Assembly: GCF_000013645.1 (NCBI RefSeq)
Contig: NC_007952.1
Span: forward strand, 2,976,001 to 3,040,000
DNA length: 64,000 bases
Source of the DNA: Paraburkholderia xenovorans LB400
GTDB lineage: Bacteria; Pseudomonadota; Gammaproteobacteria; Burkholderiales; Burkholderiaceae
Direction of reading: 5' to 3'
Shown here: piece by piece, positions 43,067 to 52,045 of the stretch
Position numbering within the stretch: position 1 is the first letter of the stretch
How the letters are laid out: the number at the start of each line of letters is the position of its first letter
The notes under the pieces: model-generated
The model's database searches: none
What the model saw: the letters and a program-made list of their open reading frames with translations, nothing else
Told to the model about the DNA's origin: nothing
Position numbers and translations under genes: made by a program

Positions 43067-43487
43067 CGCATTTCTCCAAAACATGAGGGTGGAGCCGCCG
43101 CCGCTCTTCACCTGAAGAGGCAAAGGAGCGTCTTGCGGCGGACGCTTGACTGGAAAGCGGTCGTGCGGGCGATGACGAACGCATGTGCGGAATGTCGCCA
43201 ACCCTGGTCTCAGAGCGATTGCCCTGGCGTAATACGCGCGCAGGAACGCATGAGAGACACCTGCGCTTCGGACTCCGCATGCGTCGTGCCTGGAGGGTGA
43301 GCTATGTGAACGGATCTCGGGCGATCCCTCATGCGATGGCGGGGGTCGTGTGCTGCGATGGCGGCTCGCATGCTCGGCGGCGGTGCGCGCTATCTGGTTG
43401 GAAACGGGGCCTTCGGCGCGGCACGTCCCTTGCGCGCGGCGAAGCGCCCCTGATTCCTCGCCGCGCGCACGTCTTGCGCCGGCGCGC
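43067..43487. other. Intergenic region without a supported gene
   Basis: This 421-bp gap between the Mn-catalase start and the AHSA1 stop, both on the minus strand, should hold the catalase promoter. I find no convincing gene; the plus-strand frame at 43183-43527 is Arg-rich and has no ribosome-binding site. Confidence 0.4.
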
Positions 43488-43934
43488 TCAGCCAAGAATC
43501 TCGGGCTCCACCAGCTTTGCCAGTTGAACCAGCGACTCCTGCCAGCCGAGGTAGCACATCTCGACAGGAATGACCTCGGGCACGCCCTCCTGCACGATGG
43601 TGACTCCGGTTCCGCAGGACACCTGTCGCAATGAAATGGTAGTGGTCATCACGCCGGGCAGGTTTGGATCGTCGAACCGGTCTGTATAGCGGATCGTCTC
43701 GAACGGCACCAGTTCGAGGTACTCGCCGCCGAACGAGTGACCGTTACCGGTACCGAAGTTGCGGAACGACATCTTGAAGGTGCCACCCACCCGCGCCTCC
43801 ATGTGATGCACCTGACAGGTAAATCCGTAAGGAGGAAGCCACTTTGCCAGCGCATCGGGTTCGACGAATGCCCGGTACACGCGTTCGGGAATAGCGCGCA
43901 AGACGCGATGAAGATTGACGGTTCCGGTAGTCAT
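43488..43934 (-). CDS. AHSA1/SRPBCC-domain protein
   Basis: A 148-residue helix-grip protein of the AHSA1 (activator of Hsp90 homologue, SRPBCC) family: RVLRAIPERVYRAFVEPDALAKWLPPYGF at the N-terminus and WQESLVQLAKLVE at the C-terminal helix are diagnostic. It is likely a small-molecule binding or transport protein of unknown ligand. The start at 43934 (MTTGTVNL) is chosen; an in-frame upstream start at 43952 is possible. It stands alone after the lipA gene of the aco operon. Confidence 0.88.
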   Translation of the reverse strand: MTTGTVNLHRVLRAIPERVYRAFVEPDALAKWLPPYGFTCQVHHMEARVGGTFKMSFRNFGTGNGHSFGGEYLELVPFETIRYTDRFDDPNLPGVMTTTISLRQVSCGTGVTIVQEGVPEVIPVEMCYLGWQESLVQLAKLVEPEILG

Positions 43935-44052
43935 GGTGTGTTCGCCTTTCACTAAAGGAGTTGGACATACTCCTACGACGAACCGGCCACAGCAATATCG
44001 ACATCATGATGCGCCGGGGAAACCCGTAGACGGCAACGGGCTTCATCCGCTA

Positions 44053-45042
44053 TCACCGCTCCTGGCCCGTGGTCGTTACCACGTCGGCGGCATGATCCGC
44101 GTGATATGACGAGCGCACCAAAGGTCCCGCCACCACCTCGCGAAAGCCCATTTGCAAACCCTCGTCGCGCCATGAAGCGAACTGCCCCGGCTCGACATAT
44201 CGGCGCACCGGCATATGAAAGCGCGAAGGCGCAAGGTATTGGCCGATAGTCAGGATATCGACATGATGCGCGCGCAAATCGCGCATGGTGCCGAGCAGTT
44301 CCTGGTCGGATTCGCCGAGTCCGACCATCAATCCCGACTTCGTCAACACTGCGCCATTCTCCTGTTTGACGCGCGCCAGCAAGTCGAGCGAGCCACGATA
44401 GTCCGCGCCGGCGCGCGCGGCCCGATAGAGTGAAGGCACCGTCTCGATGTTGTGATTGAACACATCGGGCCACGCCTGGGAGAGTTCGGACACTGCCCGC
44501 TCGACACGTCCGCGAAAATCCGGTGTCAGCACTTCGATCCGGATGCCCGGCACACGCTCGCGCAGTAACGCGATGCAGCGGGCAAAATGCGCGGCGCCGC
44601 CGTCGCGCAAATCGTCGCGATCCACCGAGGTCACGACGACATAGCGCAAACCGAGCGCCGCCACCGCTGCGGCGAGCCTGCGCGGCTCGCCCTCGTCGAG
44701 CGGCTCCGGCCGGCCGTGAGCGACGTCGCAGAAAGCACAGCGCCGCGTGCAGATGCCGCCCATTATCATGAACGTGGCGGTGCGCTGTGCAAAACATTCG
44801 CCGATGTTCGGACACATTGCCTCCTCGCAAACCGAATGCAGCCGATGTTCGCGCAGGATCGCCGCCATGCTGGCGACAGTCTCGCTCATCATCGGCCTCG
44901 CACGCAGCCAGGGCGGTTTCGGCAAGGCATCGCCACCGGCGAGCGGCACGATCTTCACCGGAATCCGCGCGAGTTTGTCGCCACTGCGCTTGCCGTGCTG
45001 GCCAAGTGCCGTGACGCTATCGCCATGCAGGGCGGCTTCCAT
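44053..45042 (-). CDS. lipA: Lipoyl synthase (aco-associated)
   Basis: A 329-residue radical-SAM lipoyl synthase. The auxiliary 4Fe-4S cluster is held by Cys72, Cys77 and Cys83 (VCEEAMCPNIGEC), which with the fourth ligand (a C-terminal Ser in RSSYHAD) donates sulfur. The radical-SAM cluster is held by Cys98, Cys102 and Cys105 (ICTRRCAFC). It inserts two sulfurs into the octanoyl group, here probably on AcoC. It starts 1 bp after the acoC stop. It is an extra copy dedicated to this operon, since the housekeeping lipA normally adjoins lipB. Confidence 0.92.
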   Translation of the reverse strand: MEAALHGDSVTALGQHGKRSGDKLARIPVKIVPLAGGDALPKPPWLRARPMMSETVASMAAILREHRLHSVCEEAMCPNIGECFAQRTATFMIMGGICTRRCAFCDVAHGRPEPLDEGEPRRLAAAVAALGLRYVVVTSVDRDDLRDGGAAHFARCIALLRERVPGIRIEVLTPDFRGRVERAVSELSQAWPDVFNHNIETVPSLYRAARAGADYRGSLDLLARVKQENGAVLTKSGLMVGLGESDQELLGTMRDLRAHHVDILTIGQYLAPSRFHMPVRRYVEPGQFASWRDEGLQMGFREVVAGPLVRSSYHADHAADVVTTTGQER

Positions 45043-45043
45043 G

Positions 45044-46156
45044 TCAACGCCCCAGGAAGTCGTTGAGCAGGCGGTTCACCTCCGAGGCCGCCTCCATCTG
45101 CACCATATGCCCTTTTCCTTCGAGCACGTGAACGCGGATATCGCCCTGCAATCCCTGTGCGTGCGAAGCGGGAATGATCTGATCCTGCGCACCCCAGATC
45201 ACCAACGCGCGCGGAACGAGTTCCGCAAGCCGGTTGCGATAGACCACGCGCTGCACGTCGCCGTCGAAAGCGGACGCGGCGATCTTGCGTAAGGTGTCCT
45301 GCACGCCTTCGAGCCGCTTGTACTTGACGATGTCCTCCACGAGCTGGCGCGTCACCAGCGTGGGGTCGGCAAACAGCTTGGCCAGTTGCGGCTTGAGCGC
45401 ATTGCGATTGCTACCCTCCGTGAAGCCGCCGATGTACTCGCCGTTGATTTCATCGCCGAGCCCCGCGCCCGCGATCAGTGAAAGCGAAGCAACACGCTCG
45501 GGCGCCCTTTCGGCCACCGTCATGGCGACCAGCGCGCCCATCGAATGACCGATCAGATGCGCGTTACCGATACCGCGGTCGTCCATGAACGCGATCACGC
45601 TGTCGGCCAATTCTTCCGCGCCGCCGGTCTCGACCGCTTTGCCCGATTCGCCGTGGCCGGGCAAATCCAGCGCCCACACCGTGCGATGCGCGGCGAGATC
45701 GGCATGATTGAAGAGCCAGTTGTTGAGGTCGCCGCCAAAGCCGTGAATCAGCACCGCGGGCGTGCCGCCTTCGCCCAGTTTCAGGTAGCGCACGGTGCGC
45801 CCGCCGATCTGAACCTTTTCCGGTTGCGGCCCGGTTTCGCCGGCGTCGGCAGTGGCCGGGACAAAGTCGCGCTGAAACGCTTCGACCGCTGCGTCGATCT
45901 CCGCGTCCGCGGTTTCCGGGTCGGCCACCACAGCGAGCAATGCGCCGATCGGCAGCGTGTCGCCCTCTTGTGCGATCTGCCGGCGCAAGATGCCGTCGAA
46001 TGCGCACTCGACGCCGGACGAGATCTTGTCCGTCTCCACGTCGAGTATTTCCTCGCCTTTGGCAACCTTGTCGCCGATCGACTTGAGCCAGCCGTTGACC
46101 TGCCCCTGCTCCATCGAAAGGCCCCACTTGGGCATCGTGATCATATGAACCGGCAT
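45044..46156 (-). CDS. acoC: Acetoin dehydrogenase E2 component (lipoyl-alpha/beta hydrolase)
   Basis: A 370-residue dihydrolipoamide acetyltransferase of the acetoin type. The lipoyl domain (1-80) carries Lys44 in ETDKISS. The rest (about 105-370) is an alpha/beta-hydrolase fold with GHSMG as the nucleophile elbow and GKGHMVQ providing the His, the organisation of AcoC (unlike usual E2 chains). It transfers the acetyl group of acetoin to CoA. The start lies 3 bp after acoB, and lipA begins 1 bp after its stop. Confidence 0.93.
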   Translation of the reverse strand: MPVHMITMPKWGLSMEQGQVNGWLKSIGDKVAKGEEILDVETDKISSGVECAFDGILRRQIAQEGDTLPIGALLAVVADPETADAEIDAAVEAFQRDFVPATADAGETGPQPEKVQIGGRTVRYLKLGEGGTPAVLIHGFGGDLNNWLFNHADLAAHRTVWALDLPGHGESGKAVETGGAEELADSVIAFMDDRGIGNAHLIGHSMGALVAMTVAERAPERVASLSLIAGAGLGDEINGEYIGGFTEGSNRNALKPQLAKLFADPTLVTRQLVEDIVKYKRLEGVQDTLRKIAASAFDGDVQRVVYRNRLAELVPRALVIWGAQDQIIPASHAQGLQGDIRVHVLEGKGHMVQMEAASEVNRLLNDFLGR

Positions 46157-46159
46157 CGC

Positions 46160-47164
46160 TCAACCTCTCACTTTCAGCACGGCGTCGGCAATCTGCCGGG
46201 CCGAAGGGATGTACATGTCTTCGAGCACGCCGGCAAACGGCGTGGGCGTATGCGGCGCGGTCACCATTTCGATCGGCGCCTTCAGAGAGCGAAATGCGCG
46301 TTGGGCGATCAGCGCCGAGATGTCCGTGGCCATCGAGCAGCGTGGATTCGCTTCGTCCACTACCACGACACGGCCCGTGCGGTTGGCGCTTTCGAGAATG
46401 GTGTCTTCGTCGAGCGGCGACGTGGTGCGCAGATCGATCACCTCGACTTCGATACCGTCTTTCGCGAGCTTTTCCGCGGCTTCCGTGGCGTAATGCACCA
46501 TGCGGCCGTACGTGACGATCGTGGCGTCGTCGCCGTCACGCACGACGTTCGCCTCGCCGAACGGAATCGCATACGACTCTTCGGGCACGTCGCCTTCGCG
46601 GCTATAGAGCAGCTTGTGCTCGCAGAAAATCACCGGGTCGTTGTCGCGGATCGCCTGGATCAACAGGCCTTTCGCGTCGTACGGTGTGGAGGGGCACACC
46701 ACTTTCAGGCCCGGTATGTGAGTAAACAGCGAGGTCAGCATCTGCGAGTGCTGTGCGGCCGCGCGCAAGCCGGCGCCCTGCATGGCGCGAATCACGACTG
46801 GCGTCACCGCCTTGCCGCCGAACATATAGCGAAACTTGGCGGCCTGATTGAATATCTGGTCGAAGCACACGCCCATGAAGTCGATGAACATCAACTCCGC
46901 CACCGGCCGCATGCCGCACGCGGCCGCGCCCACCGCCGCACCGATATAGCCACCCTCGGAGAGCGGCGTATCGAGCACGCGGCCCGGATACTTGTGAAAC
47001 AGGCCCTTCGTGACGCCGAGTACGCCGCCCCACGCGTCCTGCTCGCCTGGGGAGCCGGCGCCGCCCGCGTTGTCCTCGCCCATCACGATGACGGTTTCAT
47101 CGCGGGCCATTTCCTGACTCAGTGCTTCGTTGATTGCCTGAGAAAATGTGATCTTGCGTGCCAT
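46160..47164 (-). CDS. acoB: Acetoin dehydrogenase E1 beta subunit
   Basis: A 334-residue transketolase-like beta subunit of the TPP-dependent acetoin dehydrogenase: RKITFSQAINEALSQEMARDE, PLSEGGYIGAAVGAAACGMRPVAELMF and VIDLRTTSPLDEDTIL are the family motifs. It works as a heterotetramer with AcoA. The start at 47164 (MARKITF) follows AGGAGACAG; the upstream frame is not similar. It is 87 bp after the acoA stop and 3 bp before the acoC start. Confidence 0.94.
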   Translation of the reverse strand: MARKITFSQAINEALSQEMARDETVIVMGEDNAGGAGSPGEQDAWGGVLGVTKGLFHKYPGRVLDTPLSEGGYIGAAVGAAACGMRPVAELMFIDFMGVCFDQIFNQAAKFRYMFGGKAVTPVVIRAMQGAGLRAAAQHSQMLTSLFTHIPGLKVVCPSTPYDAKGLLIQAIRDNDPVIFCEHKLLYSREGDVPEESYAIPFGEANVVRDGDDATIVTYGRMVHYATEAAEKLAKDGIEVEVIDLRTTSPLDEDTILESANRTGRVVVVDEANPRCSMATDISALIAQRAFRSLKAPIEMVTAPHTPTPFAGVLEDMYIPSARQIADAVLKVRG

Positions 47165-47251
47165 GTCTGTCTCCTGTTGACCGGCGTGAGCGCCTCGCGC
47201 TGACTTCGGTCCCTGCAAGTTTGCGAATCGTTCAGGTCTGCGGCGCGCGCG

Positions 47252-48235
47252 TTACGGATAGGACACGTAGACGTCGCTCAGCAGGTCTTCGGCAGTCGGC
47301 AGCGGAGCGGCCTTGGCTTCGGTCACGGCTGTGTCGATCAAGGTCTTTACTTCCGCATCCACGCCGCGCAATTGATCCGCGCTGAGCATGCCCGCCCGCA
47401 CCACGCGCTCTTCGAAACGCTTCAGGCAATCTTTCTCGTCGCGCAGTTTCTGCACTTCTCCCGGCGCGCGATAGGTTTGCGCATCGCCTTCGAAGTGGCC
47501 GAAATAGCGCGAGAATTTCACTTCGACGAGCGTCGGCCCGCCGCCGTGACGCGCCCGCTCGATCGCCTCGCCGAGCGCTTCGTGCACCGCGAAGAAATCG
47601 AAACCGTCCACGATCACACCCGGCATGCCGAAGCCGCTCGCGCGATCCGCGATGTTGTCGGTCGCGACGGACCACGTCGAAGAAGTCGCTTCGGCGTAGC
47701 CGTTGTTCTCCGCCACGAAAATCGCAGGCAGCCGCCACACCGAAGCCAGGTTCATCGATTCGAAAATCACGCCCTGATTCGAGGCTCCGTCGCCGAAGAA
47801 ACACACGCCCACGCCACCCGACTTCTTGTACTTCGCCGCCAACGCCGCGCCGCAAATCAGCGGACCACCCGCGCCGACAATGCCGTTCGCGCCGAGCATG
47901 CCCTTCGACAGGTCGGCGATATGCATCGAGCCGCCCTTGCCGTGGCAGACGCCGGTCTTGCGGCCGTAGATTTCGGCCATCATGCCGCGCACGTCGACGC
48001 CTTTGGCGATGCAGTGGCCGTGGCCGCGGTGCGTGGTCGCCACGTAGTCCGCGTCGTTCAGATGCAGCATCGTGCCGACCGCCGACGCTTCCTCGCCCGC
48101 ATACAGGTGCACGAAGCCGGGTATTTCGCCGGTCGCGAATTCGACGTGCAGGCGCTCCTCGAACTCACGGATCGTGCGCATCATGCGATACGCCTTCAGC
48201 AGTTCGTCCTTGCTCAACTCTGTTGAAACCGACAT
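47252..48235 (-). CDS. acoA: Acetoin dehydrogenase E1 alpha subunit
   Basis: A 327-residue TPP-dependent E1 alpha chain. The TPP motif is FFGDGASNQGVIFESMNLASVWRLPAIFVAENNGYA (GDG ... NN), and RMMRTIREFEERLHVEFATGEIPGFVHLYAGEEA is the usual N-terminus. It cleaves acetoin to acetaldehyde and an acetyl group bound to lipoyl-AcoC. Ribosome-binding site AAGGAGA precedes the ATG at 48235. It is 40 bp after acoX. Confidence 0.94.
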   Translation of the reverse strand: MSVSTELSKDELLKAYRMMRTIREFEERLHVEFATGEIPGFVHLYAGEEASAVGTMLHLNDADYVATTHRGHGHCIAKGVDVRGMMAEIYGRKTGVCHGKGGSMHIADLSKGMLGANGIVGAGGPLICGAALAAKYKKSGGVGVCFFGDGASNQGVIFESMNLASVWRLPAIFVAENNGYAEATSSTWSVATDNIADRASGFGMPGVIVDGFDFFAVHEALGEAIERARHGGGPTLVEVKFSRYFGHFEGDAQTYRAPGEVQKLRDEKDCLKRFEERVVRAGMLSADQLRGVDAEVKTLIDTAVTEAKAAPLPTAEDLLSDVYVSYP

Positions 48236-48275
48236 GGTGTGTCTCCTTGGAATAAATACACTGCTTGCCTACAAC

Positions 48276-49340
48276 CTACGTTTGATGCGCAACCACATTT
48301 GCCACTTCACGAACCAGTTGCCGCGACGCCGAATAGCGCAGCGTACGTTCGACGTCGACGGTGAGCGGTCCGTCCCAATCCAGCGAGACTTCGTACTGGT
48401 CGCCGCGCTCCAGTTCGATTTCGCGCTCGCCGTCGAAAGCGAGCGTGCCGTGTTCGGCATCGAGCGGTGTCCAGCCGCCGACTTCGAAACGCTCGCACGT
48501 ACGCATGAAGACCCGCTCGACGCGACCCGGTGCAATCGGCGCGACCAGCGGCACGCCGGATTCGCCGGGCCGCGCAAAACGCAGATGCAGTCCGTGCGAG
48601 GCCGTGCGCTCGACGGGTGCCCACGCGCCGCCGATCGACGAAAGGCCGATACCGTCGGGCGACGCGAAGGTGAGAAAGAGTGAGTCGATATCGGCCGGGT
48701 CGGACACAGCGCGAGCGCCGACAAAGCGTTGCCGGCTCACGCAAACGTCCACCAGCGCAATCTCTTCGCGGCCCAGGTTAGGACCGGCGACGCAGCGCAC
48801 CACGAGGCGCTTGTTACGCGTGAACGCCACGTCTGGCGGCACCGCGCCGGACGCGGCCAGCGCACCTGCCAGACCGGCGACGGTCGCCTCGCGCAGATCG
48901 GGAAACGCGTTATTGGTGCCGGTCGATAAAGTCAGCAACGGCACCCTGCCGCAATGAGCGGCGACCGCGCGATGCGTGCCGTCGCCACCCAGTACCGCGA
49001 TCAGTTCGACGCCGGCCCGCAGCATCGCGACGACACCCGCATGGGTATCGGCGGCGCTATCGGTGATGGGTTGATCGATGAAATCGACCGCGGGCCAGCG
49101 TTGCTGCGAGGCGACCGCTGCATGGGTATCGAGCGCACGCAGCAGCAGCGCGGCGACGCCGGTCCGGTCGCGCAAGGTCAGCACGCGATCCACGCCAAGC
49201 ACGCCCAGTCCCGCCAGCAGCCGTACGACCATGTTGGCCTTCTCGGCAGTCGGAAACACGGACGCGTAACTGGTGAGGCGGCGAATGTCGCGACCCGACG
49301 CGGGGTTCGCAATCACGCCGACGGTGATGGGCGATGGCAC
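48276..49340 (-). CDS. acoX: AcoX, NAD-kinase-like protein of the acetoin operon
   Basis: A 354-residue protein with the ATP-NAD kinase fold (GVIANPASGRDIRR at the start, VLGGDGTHRAVA as the GGDG motif, LTLSTGTNNAFPD). AcoX is a regular member of aco operons, but its activity is unclear. The GTG start at 49340 follows AGGAG at 10 bp. It is the first gene of the operon, and a sigma-54 promoter lies upstream at 49430. Confidence 0.9.
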   Translation of the reverse strand: MPSPITVGVIANPASGRDIRRLTSYASVFPTAEKANMVVRLLAGLGVLGVDRVLTLRDRTGVAALLLRALDTHAAVASQQRWPAVDFIDQPITDSAADTHAGVVAMLRAGVELIAVLGGDGTHRAVAAHCGRVPLLTLSTGTNNAFPDLREATVAGLAGALAASGAVPPDVAFTRNKRLVVRCVAGPNLGREEIALVDVCVSRQRFVGARAVSDPADIDSLFLTFASPDGIGLSSIGGAWAPVERTASHGLHLRFARPGESGVPLVAPIAPGRVERVFMRTCERFEVGGWTPLDAEHGTLAFDGEREIELERGDQYEVSLDWDGPLTVDVERTLRYSASRQLVREVANVVAHQT

Positions 49341-49429
49341 TTGGCTTGTCTCCTGCCCGCGTCTTGCGCGGACTCATATCAGGCGCGCGCCGTGTTCAGG
49401 CGACGGCGCTTTTGTCGTGAGCAGGACAC

Positions 49430-49445
49430 TGCAAGGGGTATGCCA
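49430..49445 (-). promoter_or_regulatory. Sigma-54 promoter of the aco operon
   Basis: On the minus strand the sequence is TGGCATACCCCTTGCA: -24 GG, ten bases, -12 GC, matching TGGCAC-N5-TTGCA at all but one position. Transcription would start near 49419, about 80 bp before the acoX start codon. Confidence 0.75.
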
Positions 49446-49648
49446 ATTTGACGAGATAAACGCAGGACAACGCGAAAGTGCCTTGTTTAAAGGGGTTTTG
49501 TGCGCAAAGAGGGTTGCCGTGTACGCCGCTTACCCCGTGCGCCGCAATGCGCAGCGCGTCTCAAACGCACGGTCTGCGACGTTCGGTGTCCGGCATCGAT
49601 TCCGCAAGGCATCGTGCAAACCCACGCGCCACCTGCATCGAAGCGATG

Positions 49649-49687
49649 TGAGATGACGTCTCAACCGCCGATGAGACAAACGTCTCA
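49649..49687. promoter_or_regulatory. Paired activator sites (TGAGAY / GTCTCA inverted repeats)
   Basis: Two inverted repeats, TGAGAT-GAC-GTCTCA at 49649-49663 and TGAGAC-AAAC-GTCTCA at 49672-49687, centred 24 bp apart. They lie about 200-240 bp upstream of the aco sigma-54 promoter and just before acoR. This is the expected place and symmetry for upstream activating sites of the AcoR enhancer-binding protein. Confidence 0.65.
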
Positions 49688-49783
49688 CGCGTCTCGCGTG
49701 CTGCATTGCAATGTGATTGATCTGGCGGGATGTGCTACAAGAACAGCCTGACCTCACTGTGTGTCGCTCGACCGGAGCCGACC

Positions 49784-51748
49784 ATGCCCTACGTTTCGCA
49801 AAACCAGCACATTGAACGCGTGAGAGGCGCCATTGAAGGACGGCTTCCCGCGCCCGCCGATTCCACGCGCCTCGTATCGTCGTGGCAGCGTTCGTTCGAA
49901 CAATACCGGCTCGATCCCGGCGCGGTGATCGGCCCACGCGTTCTTACATCGGCTGAATTGCGCGAAGTGCAGGGCAAGGAAGAAGCTTTCCTGCGTGCGT
50001 CAGGCCAGTGCCTGACCCGCCTGCACGACATGATTCGCGTCGCCGATTATTGCGTGATGCTCACGGACGCGCACGGCGTGACGATCGACTACCGGATCGA
50101 ACGCGAACGCCGCAGCGATTTCAAGCATGCGGGACTGTATATCGGTTCATGCTGGTCGGAACGCGAAGAAGGCACATGTGGTGTGGCAAACGTGCTGACC
50201 GACCTCGCGCCGATCACTGTGCACAAGACCGATCACTTCCGCGCCGCCTTCACGACCTTGACCTGCAGCGCCGCGCCGATTTTCGCGCCGACCGGCGAAA
50301 TGATCGGCGTGCTCGACGCTTCCGCCGTGCGCTCGCCGGATAACCGCGACAGTCAGCGGCTCGTGTTTCAACTGGTGCGCCAGAGTGCCGGCCTGATCGA
50401 GGACGGCTATTTCCTCAATCAAACCACTCAGCATTGGATTCTGTTCGGCCATTCGAGCCGTAACTTCGTCGAAGCGCAACCCGAGGTGCTGATCGCTTTC
50501 GACGAATGCGGCAATCTGGTCGCCGCCAATCGCAAGGCGCGCGAATGCATTCCGGCGTTGAACGGTCCACGCCATATCGACGATATCTTCGACACGGCCC
50601 ACGTGCGTCTGCACGACGTCGCGCGTACCGATGCGATTGTCTGCTTGCGTCTGCGCGCGACGGGTGCCACTTTGTATGCGCGCATTCGTGCGCCGCTCAA
50701 ACGCACTTCACGCGCGGCAAACGGCACGTCGGCCGGTGCCGGCCCGCAATCGCACAGCGAGACACAGGACGGTCTGCATCTCGGCGCCTTGGGCCGCTTT
50801 CTGAAAAGCTCGGATGCTCGCATCGCACACAACGCGTCGGTGGCGTTGCGCATTATCGGTAAACGGCTGCCGATTCTGATTCTCGGCGAGACCGGCGTCG
50901 GCAAGGAAGTCTTCGCTCACGCCGTGCACGATTCCGGCGCGAGGCGGACACGGCCATTTATCGCGGTGAATTGCGGCGCGATTCCCGAATCGCTGATCGA
51001 GAGCGAACTGTTCGGCTATGCGCCCGGCGCTTTTACCGGCGCACGCAGCCGCGGCGCTCGCGGCAAGATCGCGCAGGCACATACCGGCACGCTGTTTCTC
51101 GACGAAATCGGCGATATGCCGCTCAATCTGCAAACACGGCTGCTGCGCGTGCTGGCGGAAGGCGAAGTCGTGCCGCTCGGTGGCGATGCGCCCGTGCGTG
51201 TCGATATCGACGTGATCTGCGCCACGCATCGCGATCTCGCGCAGATGGTGGCCGAAGGATCGTTCCGCGAAGATCTCTACTACCGGCTGAGCGGCGCCAG
51301 CTTGCCAATGCCGCCGTTGCGCGAACGCGCGGATATCGGCGACGTGATCGCGGCCGTGTTCGAAGAAGAAGCGCAAATGGCCGGCCACGTTCTCACGCTC
51401 GACCCGCGCCTCGCCGAACGCCTCATGGCCTTCGCATGGCCGGGCAACATTCGCCAGTTGCGCAACGTACTGCGTTACGCCTGTGCGATGTGCGATTCCG
51501 CGCGCGTGGAATGGCGGCATATTGCGCCCGACGTCATCGCATTGCTGGAGCCCGAAGGCGTGGGCAATCGCGCATTGACTTCGGCATTCGCGCGGCAGGA
51601 CCCGCGCGACGAACGCACGCGCATCGTCGAAGCGCTGACGCGGCATCAATGGCGGCCCAATGCCGCCGCGCAATCATTGGGGATCTCGCGCGCGACCTTG
51701 TACCGGCGTATCGCGAAGTTGGGCATTGTCGGGCCGCACCGCTGCTAG
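49784..51748 (+). CDS. acoR: AcoR-type sigma-54-dependent activator
   Basis: A 654-residue enhancer-binding protein. N-terminal sensory domain of GAF type (about 60-320), central AAA+ domain with Walker A GETGVGKE, the sigma-54 contact loop GAFTGA, and Walker B TLFLDEIGDMP. The C-terminal Fis-type helix-turn-helix is NAAAQSLGISRATLYRRIAKLGI. The ATG at 49784 follows GGAG. It is divergent from acoX, with a sigma-54 promoter and two inverted repeats between, so it almost certainly activates the aco operon in response to acetoin or a related compound. Confidence 0.9.
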   Translation: MPYVSQNQHIERVRGAIEGRLPAPADSTRLVSSWQRSFEQYRLDPGAVIGPRVLTSAELREVQGKEEAFLRASGQCLTRLHDMIRVADYCVMLTDAHGVTIDYRIERERRSDFKHAGLYIGSCWSEREEGTCGVANVLTDLAPITVHKTDHFRAAFTTLTCSAAPIFAPTGEMIGVLDASAVRSPDNRDSQRLVFQLVRQSAGLIEDGYFLNQTTQHWILFGHSSRNFVEAQPEVLIAFDECGNLVAANRKARECIPALNGPRHIDDIFDTAHVRLHDVARTDAIVCLRLRATGATLYARIRAPLKRTSRAANGTSAGAGPQSHSETQDGLHLGALGRFLKSSDARIAHNASVALRIIGKRLPILILGETGVGKEVFAHAVHDSGARRTRPFIAVNCGAIPESLIESELFGYAPGAFTGARSRGARGKIAQAHTGTLFLDEIGDMPLNLQTRLLRVLAEGEVVPLGGDAPVRVDIDVICATHRDLAQMVAEGSFREDLYYRLSGASLPMPPLRERADIGDVIAAVFEEEAQMAGHVLTLDPRLAERLMAFAWPGNIRQLRNVLRYACAMCDSARVEWRHIAPDVIALLEPEGVGNRALTSAFARQDPRDERTRIVEALTRHQWRPNAAAQSLGISRATLYRRIAKLGIVGPHRC

Positions 51749-51825
51749 ATGTTTTCCCTGGGACTGCGGGCGGCCCCCGTCCTTCGGTACTCCTCCGACA
51801 CGGCATGCGGTGTGACCTGCCGGCC

Positions 51826-51839
51826 TTGATTCAAATCAA
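51826..51839. promoter_or_regulatory. Perfect FNR/Anr box upstream of the second activator
   Basis: TTGATTCAAATCAA matches TTGAT-N4-ATCAA exactly, and flanking bases extend the dyad (CCGG on both sides). It lies in the 297-bp gap after acoR, 213 bp before the next regulator's start, and no other gene starts near it. No clear -10 is seen at class II distance. Confidence 0.55.
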
Positions 51840-52045
51840 GCCGGTTATGCGTTTCCGCATGAACATCCCATTACCCGTCGTGTCGGAGCCGCACACGCCA
51901 TTTCGGCGCGAGACAGGGCGCGGCAGTCGTACCGCGACAGGAAAGACATCCGGCTGCGTAGCGCACTCCACGCTGGCATAGGACTTGCTTGTTGTAACAC
52001 CCGCACGACCCCGGCAAAACGACCGCGGCTGATCAGGAGGAGACA

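Noticed and set aside
43183..43527. A 114-codon frame upstream of the Mn-catalase
   Set aside because: Arg-rich shadow-type composition and no start signal.
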